Below, piece by piece: positions 38,594 through 51,437 of a stretch of DNA of 64,000 nt (within the stretch, counting starts at the first letter, position 1; the number at the start of each line of letters is the position of its first letter). This DNA comes from Phallus indusiatus (taxonomy: Eukaryota; Basidiomycota; Agaricomycetes; Phallales; Phallaceae), in NCBI GenBank assembly GCA_027605045.1, contig JAQFWX010000032.1:248001-312000 (forward strand). Reading direction: 5' to 3'. The notes beneath the pieces are model-generated. The model did no database searches. It saw only the letters and a program-made list of their open reading frames with translations, and was not told the origin of the DNA. Both the position numbers and the translations under genes were made by a program.

Positions 38594-41402
38594 TTAACTG
38601 CTCATGTTCACCATGAGAAGATACCGTAGGCGTATCTGCGATACGGAGTAAACAATGTACTGTGAATAAAGTCAGAAAAAAGAAAAAGTCGGCAGGTAGG
38701 TAGGTAGGTATTGAAACTATTTACCTCGTTGTATTGCAGACTGAGGCTGGATTGACTGGCATCGCTCCCCTTTCCCTTAGGCATGCTGACACCTGATAAT
38801 TCTGAGCGGTCCAAAGCAGCGCCCGCATCTTGCCAATCAACAGGTTGAAACCGTCCCACACCTTTCGTAGCTCTGTTGATTTTACGTCAAAGAAAAAAGC
38901 GCAAAAAAAAGCTTCGTCAACAACCTACAGGGCATTGTGCTTCTTGCACTCTTGATCGGCATTATAAAGGGCATTTTGAAGTTCATTGAAGGGTTTAACG
39001 GCCGCTTCGCAAAGGAGCAGTATCCCGGTTCCATTACTCAAACTGATAAAAAAAAGGTTATGGGTTAGACGATACCCATATGAGCTAATATTCTCACGCA
39101 CTGTGCATAACAATAATTAGCAGACTTTGACATCATCTTGAAAAACAGTATAAGGTGAAGTAACTGGAAAGATATCGTGTATTACTTACATCCGCAAGGT
39201 AGATGCCCTTTCCAAACATGTATCCCGTGACGGGAGCTTCTGGTGGGGCGATACGCAACCCTTGTTTGAGAATACCAGCAAAATTGGTAGATCGAGAACC
39301 GTGCCATAGTAAAAGACGCTGACCGGGCTCCAGACTATCATATCCTGCTTCGCTGAATGCCTGATTTTCAGCGTCTCTGCGTAAAAACACTTTAACACAG
39401 AAAAAAAGGAAATTACAAAGACATACCTACCTGCCAATTCGGAAAATATGTTGGACATTGACTTTATACCAGGCATGCGTGTGTCCATGTGTATCATGAA
39501 CATAAGCCTGGAGCACGTCGAATTCTTTGGACTCGCGCCCAACAGGCTCCATCATCGATAAACCCAGTGAATTAAAGTGCATGTCAAGAGGGTTAACGAC
39601 GTTTCCATCCTCATCGGTTGATGAGTTGGAAGTAATGATTTTATGAGCAACTTCCTAGTTTATGTATGTATGTCAGTAATCAGGTTCCTTTCCTCTGCAA
39701 AAAGAAAAATCATGGTCACCATCTCGCCAAGATTATCTAGAACTTCCAGTTCCTGCGTGAAAAATTAGATATACGGCAGTCACAGAAACAAATGAAAATA
39801 GTATGTACGTGCTTCAAAAGCGACATGTTACTTATGATGGTAGGACGAGCACGCCCAAAATTGTGTGGAATCAACCTGATATGCCTTAGTTTAGAGAGCG
39901 AATGTATTCCCGCACAAATTAGACGTACGAGTAGTATCGACCACTTAGTTCCGCGCAGACTTCATTGATTCCACCACTTTGAGCAAACTTGGCAGGATTA
40001 GGGTCTTCGATTACTTCCGCCAATTCCTGTCAGTGGTCGACTCACTATACACGTATGTGCGTGATGATGAAAGCTATAGTGTTACCTTGAGTACCTCGAA
40101 GCCTTTGAGAATACTAGCCTTAGAAAGTTTTCCTGGAGAAAAGGATGTTAGCTGTTCAGATTTGCGCATTGATATTATGAATCACCTAAAGGAAGTTTAT
40201 TGGCATCGTAATTCATTTCTGATAAATGCGCATCGAGAAGTCTACACCAGAAACAGCTCGAATCATGGAGGAAGGTGTAAATTGACAAACGAACTTTGTT
40301 GAGAAAATGACTTGGCAAAATTCCTTCAGTGAAAATATGAGAAATATACCGAGACTAAGATGAGATATAAATGCCTGTATTTCGGGTGCTAGAGTTGAGT
40401 CGGGCACTTTAGTGTCTTCTTTAGGTTCCCCAGAAGTCGATGGTCCATCAGCTGCGTTCTTTGAGCTATCTTCAAAATCACGCTCTAATAAAAAAGTTGA
40501 GATAAACGTCATCTCGTGGATCGCATGTCACACCTATGAATACATATTTTCCTATGAAAACGATTGATTAGGTTTATTGCCATAACATAAATGCAACCAT
40601 TTACCTTTTTTTGCGACCATGCCATGTCGACTGTCCCAGTCAGTGCCGGCTTTGCTTCTGAATTGCTTTCTGAAAAAATCGATAGCTACTGCAGAGGACT
40701 CCCATGGCCCCTATTAGCTATCAGTACGCTGACTATTCATGACCGAAAGCGAAAATCTCACCTTGAACTGATAAGCCCCAATTTCTCCCACACGACCCCA
40801 TCGCGTGAATAAAAAATAATCATTTTTCCCGGAATGTAAAATTTGCAAGACATAGAATCTGAAAGATGCATATGAAAACGTAGACGATCTCAATAAAAAA
40901 AGAACAGCGCACTTGTTGCTATTCGTGTTGCCCGAGATGTCGGTCTGGTTACTGATTCAGAGATTATAAGATTCGACCACAATGCGGGACAGGGCAAAAT
41001 AAAAACGAACAGCATTGCATCCCAAACTCCACTGTGATCCTCATAAACTTGTGAGTGACTTAAATGATAAAGACAGTTGGCATGCTTATTCAAACTTGAT
41101 ATCAGCAGAATGCGATTGAGCTTACGGACAAGGCCCGAGTGCGGATCGACGGGAACGGAAGTTTGCTTGATAACTGTCACCATTTTGGCATCTTTTGAAG
41201 TGTCTTGCTTTGTCTTTTTGGATACAGGTTTGTTATCGTCATCAGATTCTGAGTTATTAGAGACTGCATCAAGTGCACGCTTTCTAGTAGTAGTAGCGGC
41301 TGCAGCGGAAGCGGGCTTTGTGGATTTGCTTGAAGAAGCAGCACGAGTGGCGGCTGTACTACCGGAACCAGCACTTTTCGGTTTTCTTGATTTTGGAGGC
41401 AT
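38594..41402 (-). CDS. Poly(ADP-ribose) polymerase, PARP2-like (WGR + regulatory + catalytic domains)
   Basis: Nuclear enzyme that makes poly(ADP-ribose) from NAD+ at DNA breaks. A basic, low-complexity N-terminus ([20 protein letters not shown]) replaces the zinc fingers of PARP1. WGR domain: [38 protein letters not shown] and [16 protein letters not shown]. Regulatory helical domain: [38 protein letters not shown]. Catalytic domain: [20 protein letters not shown] and [11 protein letters not shown], then [20 protein letters not shown]. The His, Tyr and Glu of the H-Y-E triad are all present, which fits polymer rather than single ADP-ribose transfer. About 14 introns are needed. The second coding intron after HLSL hides poorly conserved borders. 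Divergent from a CHFR-like gene. Confidence 0.93.
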
Positions 41403-41566
41403 TTTTTCTGGTTCAGGGGTTCAGTTATGTATGTAACTTCGCACTTGTTCAGGTAGGCCCAAGAGTAACAAAAGACACAAAAAACAAGCGAGCACGAAAG
41501 GGAGAAATTTGTGGAGTTTTTTAAATTACGTAACCCTTCAGATGTCATAACCTCTTTTGTCTACAA
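41403..41566. promoter_or_regulatory. Shared divergent promoter of PARP and the CHFR-like ligase
   Basis: Only 164 bp separate the two outward-facing ATGs. Near the centre-right (41526-41533) is a perfect 8-bp palindrome TTACGTAA, of the kind bound by bZIP factors. No TATA box is clear. Shared regulation is inferred. Confidence 0.55.
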
Positions 41567-43374
41567 ATGTCTGATCAGGAGCCATCGAGCCACGAAAGTG
41601 ATTTGGAACGCGATAGTAATGCAGGTAGAGGTAAGAGGAAACGGAGTTTGGATGAGGCGAAAAGCGAAGATGATCTCGAAGGTGGCGGAGCTCAAGATTC
41701 CCAATTGAGTATGCAATCAATTGATGAAGAATTCATGTGTAGTACGTGTATAACGAACCTTATTTTTCAATGCTTTCCCATGACATATTGATGTGTTAGC
41801 GATCTGTCTTAACACGTTGACAGAACCATACATAGGTACGTGCGCGCACCCGTCCGCTTTATCCGAATTCGCTCCACACTAGAATCCTTCCAGTGATACC
41901 ATGTTTACATTCATTTGATAAGGAATGTTTGATCTCCTGGTGGAGAGGGTAAGCCTCGCGTTCATCTACTCATAAACACAAAGAAGCATTAAACACAAAT
42001 GACGCACGTCTGTTTAGACACACCACTTGCCCGACCTGTAAATCCCAGTCGACGTCAGCGAAACCAGCGTTTCAGCTCAAGTCCATAATCACACATCTCA
42101 ACAAGAAAAGAAAGAATTCATCATTGCCACCTGGATCTTCATCCCACAGTAATGAAGAAATTTTCCCGGGGGGTCATGGTGACGAGGACGATGAGGATGA
42201 GAACTTGTCCGACGAAGATGAAGACGCTGAAAACAATGCAATAAATCTATTATTATGGCCATGTATGGCGTGTACCGCAAACAATCCAACTGGATATGTT
42301 TGTCCGAATCCGATTCCGTTGCCTAGTGCGGAGGAGCTTCGAGCGGTTGGATTAGATCCAGTTACAGCCACTCCGCCAGCAAGAGAGACGAGGAAGCTTT
42401 CCTTAGATCATCCGTCCGTCACTGGAAAGTTAGTTGTAAAAATATAGCCTTTCAATGTGATTTACTGATTCCTTTTCTTTTTGCTCCACAAGACAGGGCG
42501 TGTCTGACCATCAACAATGTCGCGGTTGCGGCAACTATGTGCCAAATGGAATTAATCGTGTAATACAATGTTTGCAGCGATCTACTCATATACATACTTG
42601 TTTGAGCCTGAATATCTATCCAGGCATAACATGCGATGGAATATACTGCAGCAACATAGATCCTCATGGGTGCCCTATGAATATCGAGCTACTTTCACGT
42701 TCAAGTAAGTTGTGCACGAAAGCGTCTCGAGTCTACCTTTCAACTTTGTATATCACGTCCACAGGAACTGAACTCATGGTGACGAGTATACGAACGTTGA
42801 TTGGATACTTCTCCCCAATGGAATTCAGGAACAATGCTGAGGAAGTGGCAAGATTTGAAAATTATGTCCAAAATCGACCACTAGATATAAGAATTATCTT
42901 GTCGGGCGTGTTTGACCACAAACATGAGCAAGCACGAGAAGACTTGAACGATGCGGAAGCGGACCGGTTATGGGGGCCAGACTCGAAGCATTGCACTAAC
43001 TGCTCAATAAATATTCTCAGTACGACGCTGTTTGACTGGTGGAAAGAGGAGAGAAAGCGAAGCCTTGACAGAGGAGACAGTAAAGCTTATATTCCAAGGA
43101 AGATGAATCTATTGTTGATATATTTGTTGTTTGTAGACATCCTGCCGGACAGGCCTGACTGTTGGTGAGTGAAAGGACGAAAGCGATTTGTGATTCCCTA
43201 CATGTTGGGCTTTATTTTTATTTTTCCAGGTACGGAAGAGAATGTCGGACACAGACACATAACCGAAATCATGCGGAAAGATACAATGTTGGTATATCTT
43301 TTCAATTGGCATAAAATTGAAGGCTGACAGTCGTATATACATAGCACGTTTGCGAGAACACACATCGACAATGA
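41567..43374 (+). CDS. CHFR-like RING E3 ubiquitin ligase with C-terminal PBZ-type zinc finger
   Basis: Starts MSDQEPSSHESDLERDSN, acidic and basic. The RING begins at Cys58: CTICLNTLTEPYIVIPCLHS, FDKECLISWWR and TTCPTCKSQS, split over three exons. A Cys-rich region follows (HQQCRGCGNYVPNG, YPGITCDGIYCSNIDPHGC, TNCSINILSTTLFDWWKEE), as in CHFR. The C-terminus RPDCWYGRECRTQTHNRNHA then RYNHVC is the PAR-binding zinc finger of CHFR. The last intron joins AAT to CACGTTTGC and uses gttggt as donor; a second possible donor would destroy the zinc finger. The N-terminal FHA domain of animal CHFR is absent and cannot fit upstream. About eight introns are needed. Confidence 0.85.
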
Positions 43375-43840
43375 AGCTGTTGTTATAAGTCAAGTAGAGC
43401 ATGCGCGCTTGAAGCTTAAATTAGTCCCCGGCTTTGTAATCCATATTGGAAATCCATTTTTAACCCCAAAATTTGAGCCGAGACTGGCACCGCCGAAAAG
43501 AAGTTTGGCGCAATCTGCATGTGACGTCATTGACCACATCCCGAATGCACCCCACAAAAGAGGGGAGAGCTGCAGATCCATCGGAGCTCGCCTTTGCAAG
43601 TGGATAACTTACATCACCTGAAAAGAAAGCGAGCAATTGATATTATTCGATATTACTTGATATTGATTGCTGCTGCCTTTTTCGTGAACTCACCTCCAAT
43701 TTTCAGCCTCTTTTTCTCGTTTTCGACAACTTCTTTGTATTCACTGTGTATATAAAAAGACACAGTACCGTCGGTCATCTCTTCCCTACCCATAGGTCTT
43801 TCATATCAGCGTTGAATACGCATCACTCGCTCTTCACAGT
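43375..43840. promoter_or_regulatory. Promoter of the ARMT1-like gene, with TATA box
   Basis: TATATAAAA at 43749-43757 lies 84-92 bp before the ATG at 43841, a normal spacing for TATA plus a short leader. The rest of this 466 bp stretch is the 3' UTR of the CHFR-like gene and spacer. A plus-strand open frame at 43409-43621 is not gene-like. Confidence 0.55.
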
Positions 43841-46124
43841 ATGTCTACTTCGAATTTACTCCCCCGTTCGTCACAACAGGGATCATACTTCCCCAACGTA
43901 GTTTCTCACCACCAAGAGCCTCCCCAACACACCCACTCCCTGGCCAACGACTCCCCGGCTCTAGAATTTGACCTCGAACTCGAAGACAGCTTGACATCCG
44001 CTTCCTCGTCTCCCCCTCTTCCTCAGTCTTCACCCTCTCATCTTTCCCCAGGTCACAACATGACCTCCGCTCCAGACAAGATAACACTCACTCTTGGACA
44101 TCTCCCGTCTCGGAAGGAGATCCTCCCCTCCGGTCCCCGTACCCCCTCTCGGATTGATCCCAACAACCCACCATGGCCAGCTTTCCGAGGCTATCATGAA
44201 TTCTCCTTTGCTCATGCTACCATGGGCGTCCGTCTGCCTACTATCCTGGGCAAAGCCATCGAAGACGTCGTAAAGACTCTCAACAGCCAGTGGGAAGTCG
44301 ACAGGATTGAAGACCTTGTCGAATGTATCAAGAGAATGGACGAACTTATGGAGAATCTGAGTGCAAACCAGTTCGTGATCCTTTCTACTCCCCGATGTGC
44401 TTCGTTCCTGACGAGAATATAGTAAACTACGACCAATTGCCGACGACGGTGAAGGTGATGTAGCGTTATGGAACAAAGAAATCGCTCGGTACTTTCAAGG
44501 TAAAACAACTTCATGCCCTCCCTGATTTTTATTCATTCTCATATTTGCGTGCGTATAGGCAAAGACTTCATGAATGCGCCTTGGTTGTTCGCTGAAGCCT
44601 ACAAGTACCGCCGTCTGCATGAATGCTTCAGTGTCAGTCGCTTTTGGAAGGTTGGCATTCAATATTTCTGGTTATAGACTGGAACTAAAATGTACACCAT
44701 CTCGTCCAGGACTACGATGTTTTCTTCCGTCAAAAATGCGACACCTTTTCTCGTTCCGCCGACGCTGTTTTTGAACTCTCAACCCGTTTTGCTGAGCCCA
44801 TATCCACAAGCGATAGCGAAGAAGGATGGGAGAAGAAAAGACTGATGTTCCTGGAGTTGGCCCAAGGTAATTTGAATTATTATTAACGTTGCTCTTCGCG
44901 TATCATGACGATCTCGCTTGTTTTATTTTAGTTTGTCTATGGGGAAACTCTACTGATCTTAGTCTACTCATCAACATGACGGAAGAACAAATCAAAAGTT
45001 TACAAAGTACCGGCGGCGAGCATCTTGCAGCCACAGAGAAAAAGTATGAAAAACAAGATCTTGCTTCAGCAAAACCTCACTAATTATTTATCAGTATACT
45101 CGGAAATCACCTTCCGCAACTGTGGGAGTCTATCTCCGATTCGTCTGTTCGAGGCGGTCGTGTTGATTTCGTTCTTGATAACGCTGGTTTCGAACTTTAT
45201 TGTGACTGTGTTTTCGGTACGCCAAATCATACTAAATACAATTTAAACGTTTTGAACCCCATTTTTTCTTTCCTTTCTTCCTAATTGACAGCCGATTATC
45301 TCATCCAATCAGGACTTGCGTCTGAAATTCGATTCCATGGCAAACGTATACCGTGGTTCGTTAGTGATGTGACTCGTAAAGATTGGAGCTGGCTTCTAAA
45401 CACAATGGTGTATGGCCAATTGTTCCCATCTGCCTCAGAGGTATGAAAAGAAAAGAACCTTTACCTGGCGGCTCTGCATTAATGAATGTGATAAACATAA
45501 TAGACGGACATCGAGTCTTTGCGGCGCATGGGTCAACGCTGGAAGCAATATGAAAGGGATGGCATATGGACCTATGAACAACATCCTTTTTGGTGTACCG
45601 GCTATACTTTCGTAAGTCGCTTCTAGAATGGCATAACTTAAGCTCCTAAAGTAAGATGAAACTTATCATATATACAGTGGGATTTAAGTTCAGAAGCACC
45701 TGATTTATTCTTGCATCTCTCTCGGGCGCGTTTAGTGATATTCAAAGGAGATCTTAATCACCGGAAATTGACATATGATTGTGCGGCACCAAGCACCACT
45801 TCATTTGAGAAGCAATTGGCCCTATGGCTAGTAACGCTGGTGCCCCAAGAGTTTGTTCCATGAGGACCATCAAGGTATGCGTGCATTTCAAGTAGAAGGG
45901 GTAGTTATTTTTGATAAAAATTAGTCTGACGTGGTCGTCGGTTTCCCGAATCCCGAAATAGCTGAGAAGCTTGACGAGAAGGAGCCGGGGTGGAAGATCA
46001 GTGGCAAATATGTGGGTTATGTTATTGTCTTATCCTTTGAGAGATACTGACAATAGATTTCCGGATTCAGGCGGTTGTTCTTCTTTCTGAAGGGCGACCG
46101 GGTGAGAAAGTCAGGTTTGCTTGA
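43841..46124 (+). CDS. Damage-control phosphatase ARMT1 / DUF89 family
   Basis: Metal-dependent phosphatase family that removes harmful phosphometabolites; yeast YMR027W belongs here. A Ser/Pro-rich N-terminal extension (MSTSNLLPRSSQQGSY) leads to the conserved core WPAFRGYHEFSFAHATMGVR and LIEDLVECIKRMDELMENL-like helices. Then come KDFMNAPWLFAEAYKYRRLH, SVSRFWKDYDVFFRQK, VCLWGNSTDLSLLINMT and GRVDFVLDNAGFELYCDC, where Asp-Asn are metal ligands. KRIPWFVSDVTRKDWSWLL supplies a second Asp. It ends AVVLLSEGRPGEKVRFA. About nine introns are needed. The 70-residue extension is unusual; an internal ATG at 44059 could be a second start. Confidence 0.9.
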
Positions 46125-46343
46125 GATAGCTCTTTCTTTATATGTACGCTATTTAGATAGATTGTTAATGTCCATGATGAAACGACCTATATCCTTGGTC
46201 CCCAACCGTATCGGACTGAGTTTCCAAATGTGAAAACCACATGAAAATAGTCAAGATAAGGAGCTGCCGTTTTACCTTGATTGTGTGAAATCAACTAAAT
46301 ACAATATGGAGAATCATAGTCATCTGACTACTTAAATCGAGGT

Positions 46344-47337
46344 CTACAGGAAGGATGTAGGTGCTGGTGCAGCGTCAGGCTCGTGCTTTAACAGCTCTTC
46401 CAGATCGGCACCTCTCTTGCGGCGTTCACTCAACGTCGGTTGTGGTTGTGTGGATGAGTATCCCACTCCTAGAACAAGGAATTTAGTAAGCATAACGAGA
46501 GAAGTAATAGGTATTAGTGTTGAAAGCGTGCCTAAGCTGGGATATTGAAGTGGAATGGACTCTGAAAATTTGGGCAGCTTGGACAGATCTATCGGCCATG
46601 GTGGACCAATCCAGGCTTTTCGTGAATCATGATCTCTGTTACGGGTAATTCCGAAACATATGAGTATACCTTTTGAATAGACGAAGAGAAAGCCACTTGC
46701 GCTTGCTATCCCGATCGTTCGCCTGATGTCAATAATGTCTATAATCACAATTGACCAGAAGATAAACATGCCTCTTCCCGTGTCAGTGGATGAACGAGAA
46801 TGCTAATATCATTTCAATTCCCGAGTTTCGGAAATAAGAAGACGACAGACCTCAAATTTCCTCTATTCTGACAAAGATAAGAATACAAGGTCACGAAAGA
46901 TTCGGAGGGACACCAGATTTCATAGGAACCTATTGCGATGAAGACTCGTTAGCTTACTGAACTGAGCACGAGTGTAACCCAACACACCGGCAGGATGAGG
47001 GCCCCTGGGACCGAAATTGACTGTCTTCAGAGGAACTGCTATGAAGGCACCTTGTCGACGTAAATTCAGGACTGCATCCCTAAGAGCAAGAGCCTCTGAA
47101 CGCTGTTTTTGATTGTCCTGCAAGAAATATATATCTGAAGAAAGGCAGCACAAATTGATGCATGGATGTATTGTTCGTCGCAATTCTCAATCAGCTTACG
47201 AAAGTGCCATTCCCTGAAGTAATCAAATCATCTCCTGATCGTTTCTTACATGAACGTTGAACTACGCACTTTATTTCACTTTCAACTACTTCTTTAAGAT
47301 CATCCAACGGAGTGTGCTCGTTTATAGAAAGCTGCAT
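46344..47337 (-). CDS. DOPA 4,5-dioxygenase family protein
   Basis: Extradiol ring-cleavage dioxygenase family; the Amanita member makes betalain precursors, others are less defined. MQLSINEHTPLDDLKEVV is spliced to EWHFHIYFLQDNQKQR, then LNLRRQGAFIAVPLKTVNFG, PRGPHPAGSYEIWCPSES and ILVHPLTREEA. The His residues in WHFHIYF and LVHPLT are the expected metal ligands. It continues DSRKAWIGPPWPIDLSKLPK, SIPLQYPSLG, GYSSTQPQPTLSERRKRGAD and ends AAPAPTSFL. Six introns are needed. One 63-nt segment (46469-46531) is an intron only if a GC donor is used; it also reads through in frame. Pigment production is not implied. Confidence 0.88.
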
Positions 47338-47522
47338 GGCACCAGGAATTAGCTTGGGAATCTTGGATGGCAGTCTTCGGATCTCGCTTGTGACGTTGTT
47401 CTGTCACGCGTCACGTACCTGTATTGGTGCATTACGATCATTGCTTGATCATTGCACTGTGGCGGTCATACAGTACATATACAGACGACTCATATGTGGA
47501 TAACTTCACCTTTGTGACAGTA
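47338..47522. promoter_or_regulatory. Short divergent promoter between the dioxygenase and XPF
   Basis: About 185 bp between outward-facing start codons. It contains palindromic TGATCATTG-like sequences but no evident TATA box. Inferred from layout. Confidence 0.45.
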
Positions 47523-50500
47523 ATGATGCTACCATACTTTTTATCTCTACTCAACAAGCTTTCCGATCCAAATGATTCTTCATTGACCATTCTTGCTCGG
47601 GGCCTAGGTCTTCGGAGCCTCGTTTGCACTCTATTGAAGACGTTCAATGTTCCCAGCACGTTGGTATTTGTTGGCGAGCCTGGTTTATTCGCTCATTAAG
47701 CTGGTCAATTCTTATTCGGATCCTTAGTTAACGCGTCGCCCGAAGAGGAGAATGCCTTTCGAGAATCGCTCAGTATTATGGGATGTCGACCTACCTTGAA
47801 AATAGTTGGATTTGAGACTCCAAGGAAAGAACGGTTTGTGATACGATGGATTTTTATAGATCGCCGCAATTTCACATCTTTTTAGCCAAGTTCTGTACAG
47901 GACTGGAGGCCTGATCGCTGTAACGTCGCGCATATTAATTGTTGATTTGTTACAGTCGGATATCCCCGTCGATAAAATAACAGGATTGATCATCATGCAT
48001 GCAGAAAGGCGTGTAGTCATCCGCTCACTCGATCCCTAGCTTTGTTTCACCTTCTGTATAGGGTGTCAGCTTTGGACGCCACGGCGTTCATCACACGGCT
48101 TTACCGTGACCACAATCCAGCGGGCTTTTTAAAGGCATTTTCAGATCAGCCCGAACAGATTACATCCGGCTTGTTCCCTCTTAGAAACATCCTTAAAGAG
48201 CTTCAGGTACGCGTATTACAGCTCCGTATCATTCGCCACTAATCTTGAAGTAGATACGAACAGTACACTTGTATCCCAGGTAACATCGCATTTTTTGAAT
48301 TTCTGATTATTCCATGCTTAATCCAATTAGGTTTCACGAGGAAATACAGAGCTCTTTGGAAAAACGAAAGGCAGATGTGATAGAGTTATCACAAAGCATG
48401 TCTACGTCCATGCAAGACATCCATGAAGCAATCATCGCGTGTATGACAACTACTCTCACTGAGTTAAAACGAAGCAATACCTCTGTACGTGCCTCTTCAT
48501 GCAATGATGTTTCTAACCTACATACGTCTCAACGTTCTTTCAGCTCGATTTGGAGGATTTGGATATAAAAGCGGTTTACTTTCGCTCATTCGATGCAACT
48601 GTTAGGCATCAGTTGAATCCAGTATGGAATAAAGTTGGTCCCCGGACCAAGCGATTGGTCGCCGATCTTGGCGTTTTACGAAAGTTGTTAACGTAAGTGG
48701 TGAACGTTGAACCTTTTCATAGTCGTTAGTAATACTTGACCTCATTATCAAAAGGTGTCTCCTTTCCTACGATCCTCTAGATTTTTACGCCTACCTCGAA
48801 ACGATTGTCGCATCTCACACACCATCTTCAAATTCCCTTTATGGTCAAGTTGAACGACCTCCTTGGTTAACGACAGATGCAGCACATACGATTATCAGCG
48901 CCGCCAGACAACGGTGTTATGTTGAAAATCACAAGCCGTCTGAAAAGAGTACCGATGGATTTGAGGCTGAGTGGGAAATTCTGGATGAATTAGAAAGAAC
49001 GTCTACTCGTGATCAGTCCACTAGTTATCTTCCCCAAAATATAGAACCTGTACTAGAAGAACCTCCAAAATGGTCTCTTTTAGTAGACGTACTGGCTGAA
49101 ATCGAACAGCTCATAAACGATAATCCCGGACTTCACGGTGCGGTTTTTTAATTGAATCCGTTTTTCTATTTATTAATCAGACTCAGACCAAGTTGGGACG
49201 AACAATGTACTAATAATGACATCGTCCACCCGCACATGTACTGTCTTGCGCGACTATCTCGATTTACGAGACCCAACTGAGCCCAAAAACAGACAAGGTC
49301 GTCGAATGCTGATGAATCGTTTACGTGGATATTTGCAGTGGAAATCGTATCTTCAGAAAATGGAGAAGTCGGAAAAGTCAAATAGCGGGGCAAAACAGGA
49401 TGCTCCTATCAACCGGGAGAAATCTCAAGCTGTTTTGAGTGAGGCTTTGGTCAAAAAAGATAAAGAGAGGATGGAGAGAGCGGCGAAACGTCGACGTATC
49501 AGAGGGGGCGCCCCGGGAAGTACGGGAAATAGTTCGCGTTTGGAGACTCAGACACAAGACATTATCACAGAAGAGACTGAGATATCTATGGGACAGCCAC
49601 AAGGGTCTGTATTCAGTTGTCTGAAACAACTTTCTGGATAAGTAATATTGACTAACTTATTCCAGGGAACTATGGATTTCCGGTTCGAAACAGCGCAATG
49701 TGGAGTCTACGGAGGCAACATTCGATACTCACTTTGGATTGCTACTCCCAGAACAGACAGTTGTTATTAGAGCGTATTCGGATGACACTGATGACGACGT
49801 CCTAGCCGATATAAATCCGCGTTTCGTCATAGTATATGAGCCTAATCAGGATTTTATCCGTCGTATTGAAGTAAGTCTGGTGGCTTTCTTTCCAGATCAT
49901 TTCGTCGAGAGCTTTAACAGGTGTACCGCAATTCTAATCCCGGACTTGCTGTCAGAATTTATTTCATGTTCTATTCCATGAGCTGTGAGGAGCACAAGTA
50001 CCTATACGGTTTACGTCGAGAAAAAGATAGTTTTGAGCGTTTGATCAGAGAGCGTGGAGTAATGGTTTCTCTCTTCCCCCCATTTGACAAATTCTCTAAT
50101 TTTCTGAATGCAGAGCATGCTCATGCCTATCCTGAACGAAAATCGGACATCAGACGTTCGTTTACGAGTACTTAACACTCGCATAGCCGGTGGTGGGAAA
50201 ACAGCAACGCTGCAAACTCCTCAGGTAGAGCTCGTTCTCAGATTAGTCCGCGGCTGAATTTGCTATTTTCCAGGTAATTGTTGATATGCGGGAGTTTAGA
50301 TCTACTTTGCCGAATTTATTACACGCCACTAATATTAAAGTAATCCCTGCAACCCTGATAATTGGAGATTATATCCTTACCCCCGAAATCTGCGTCGAAA
50401 GGAAAAGTATACCCGATCTCATATCGAGCTTGAACACAGGTCGACTGTTTGTGCTCTGTTTTCCTCTTCTTTCTCTTATAGCTCACTTTCAGTTATAAAA

Positions 50501-51112
50501 CCAGATATACACAATGCGAATTGATGTCGTCGCACTATAAACAGCCGATATTGCTGATTGAGTTCGAAGAGAACAAAGCGTTTTCCTTGGCGGTCAGTGG
50601 AAATATTTTTTGGTTCGAACAGAATTACATGTTTTGTCATTCTATTACAGGCGGTTTCGGAAGTTAAAACCTTCAAAAAAGAGGGTGAAAAGCCTCCCCC
50701 CAAAAGGCAAAGTGAAAACAAACGGGGATGTGATTCACCCGCAGTTTCGGTGCAATCTAAGTTGGTTTTGTTGACTCTGTCTTTCCCGCGCCTACGAATA
50801 ATTTGGTCATCCTCCCCATATGCAACCGCGGAGATATTCAAAGACTTAAAGCTGAATAATCATGAACCCGATGTATTCAAAGCTGCCTCGATGGGCGGAG
50901 AGGACGGGATGTCAGTGGCTAACAACTGGAATACTGGGGCAGAAGAGCTATTACACTCCCTTCCTGGTATGACTGACAGAAATGTGCGACACGTTATGGG
51001 AAGAGTTTTTAATGTCCAAGAACTTTGTGCCATAAAGGTTGAACAGATCCAAGAAATGCTAGGTACCAAACCAGGGAAAAACTGTTGGGATTTCATTCAT
51101 CATGGGGAGTAA
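47523..51112 (+). CDS. XPF/Rad16/Rad1 structure-specific DNA repair endonuclease
   Basis: Catalytic partner of ERCC1/Rad10 in nucleotide excision and interstrand crosslink repair. Inactive helicase-like N-terminus: [99 protein letters not shown]. The middle has a basic stretch ([17 protein letters not shown]). The ERCC4 nuclease is intact: [36 protein letters not shown] (GDY...ERK catalytic motif), [16 protein letters not shown]. The tandem HhH region is [20 protein letters not shown], ending [12 protein letters not shown]. About 14 introns are needed; the one at 48009-48061 requires GC-AG borders. Two adjacent ATGs (47523, 47526) are possible starts. Confidence 0.93.
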
Positions 51113-51437
51113 TTACGTATGTAGAGGCCCAACCCTTGGTTGCTATTGGATTTCAAATAAGATAACAAGGCGGAATATAAATTAAATCGCAAAATCATTA
51201 ATATAACAGACAATGTCGCGTCCGCGTACTTTGAACCGGGTGGATTGATGATTATTGGAAGCAGAAGTAGAATGCGAATAAAGTGCATATAATATCGCAC
51301 GGACATCTGCGTCCGAGCTTTGAACGGCCGCAACCTATTTGACACGCAATATTAGCGCAGGATTTATTTTCGTTTGTCTCTTCTTCTAGAAAAAAAAACT
51401 GATAAATTATTTTGACGGATTGCAACTATTCAAGCGT

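Noticed and set aside
38694..38710. AGGT tetranucleotide repeat as a functional element
   Set aside because: It is a short microsatellite inside the last PARP intron; nothing indicates a function.
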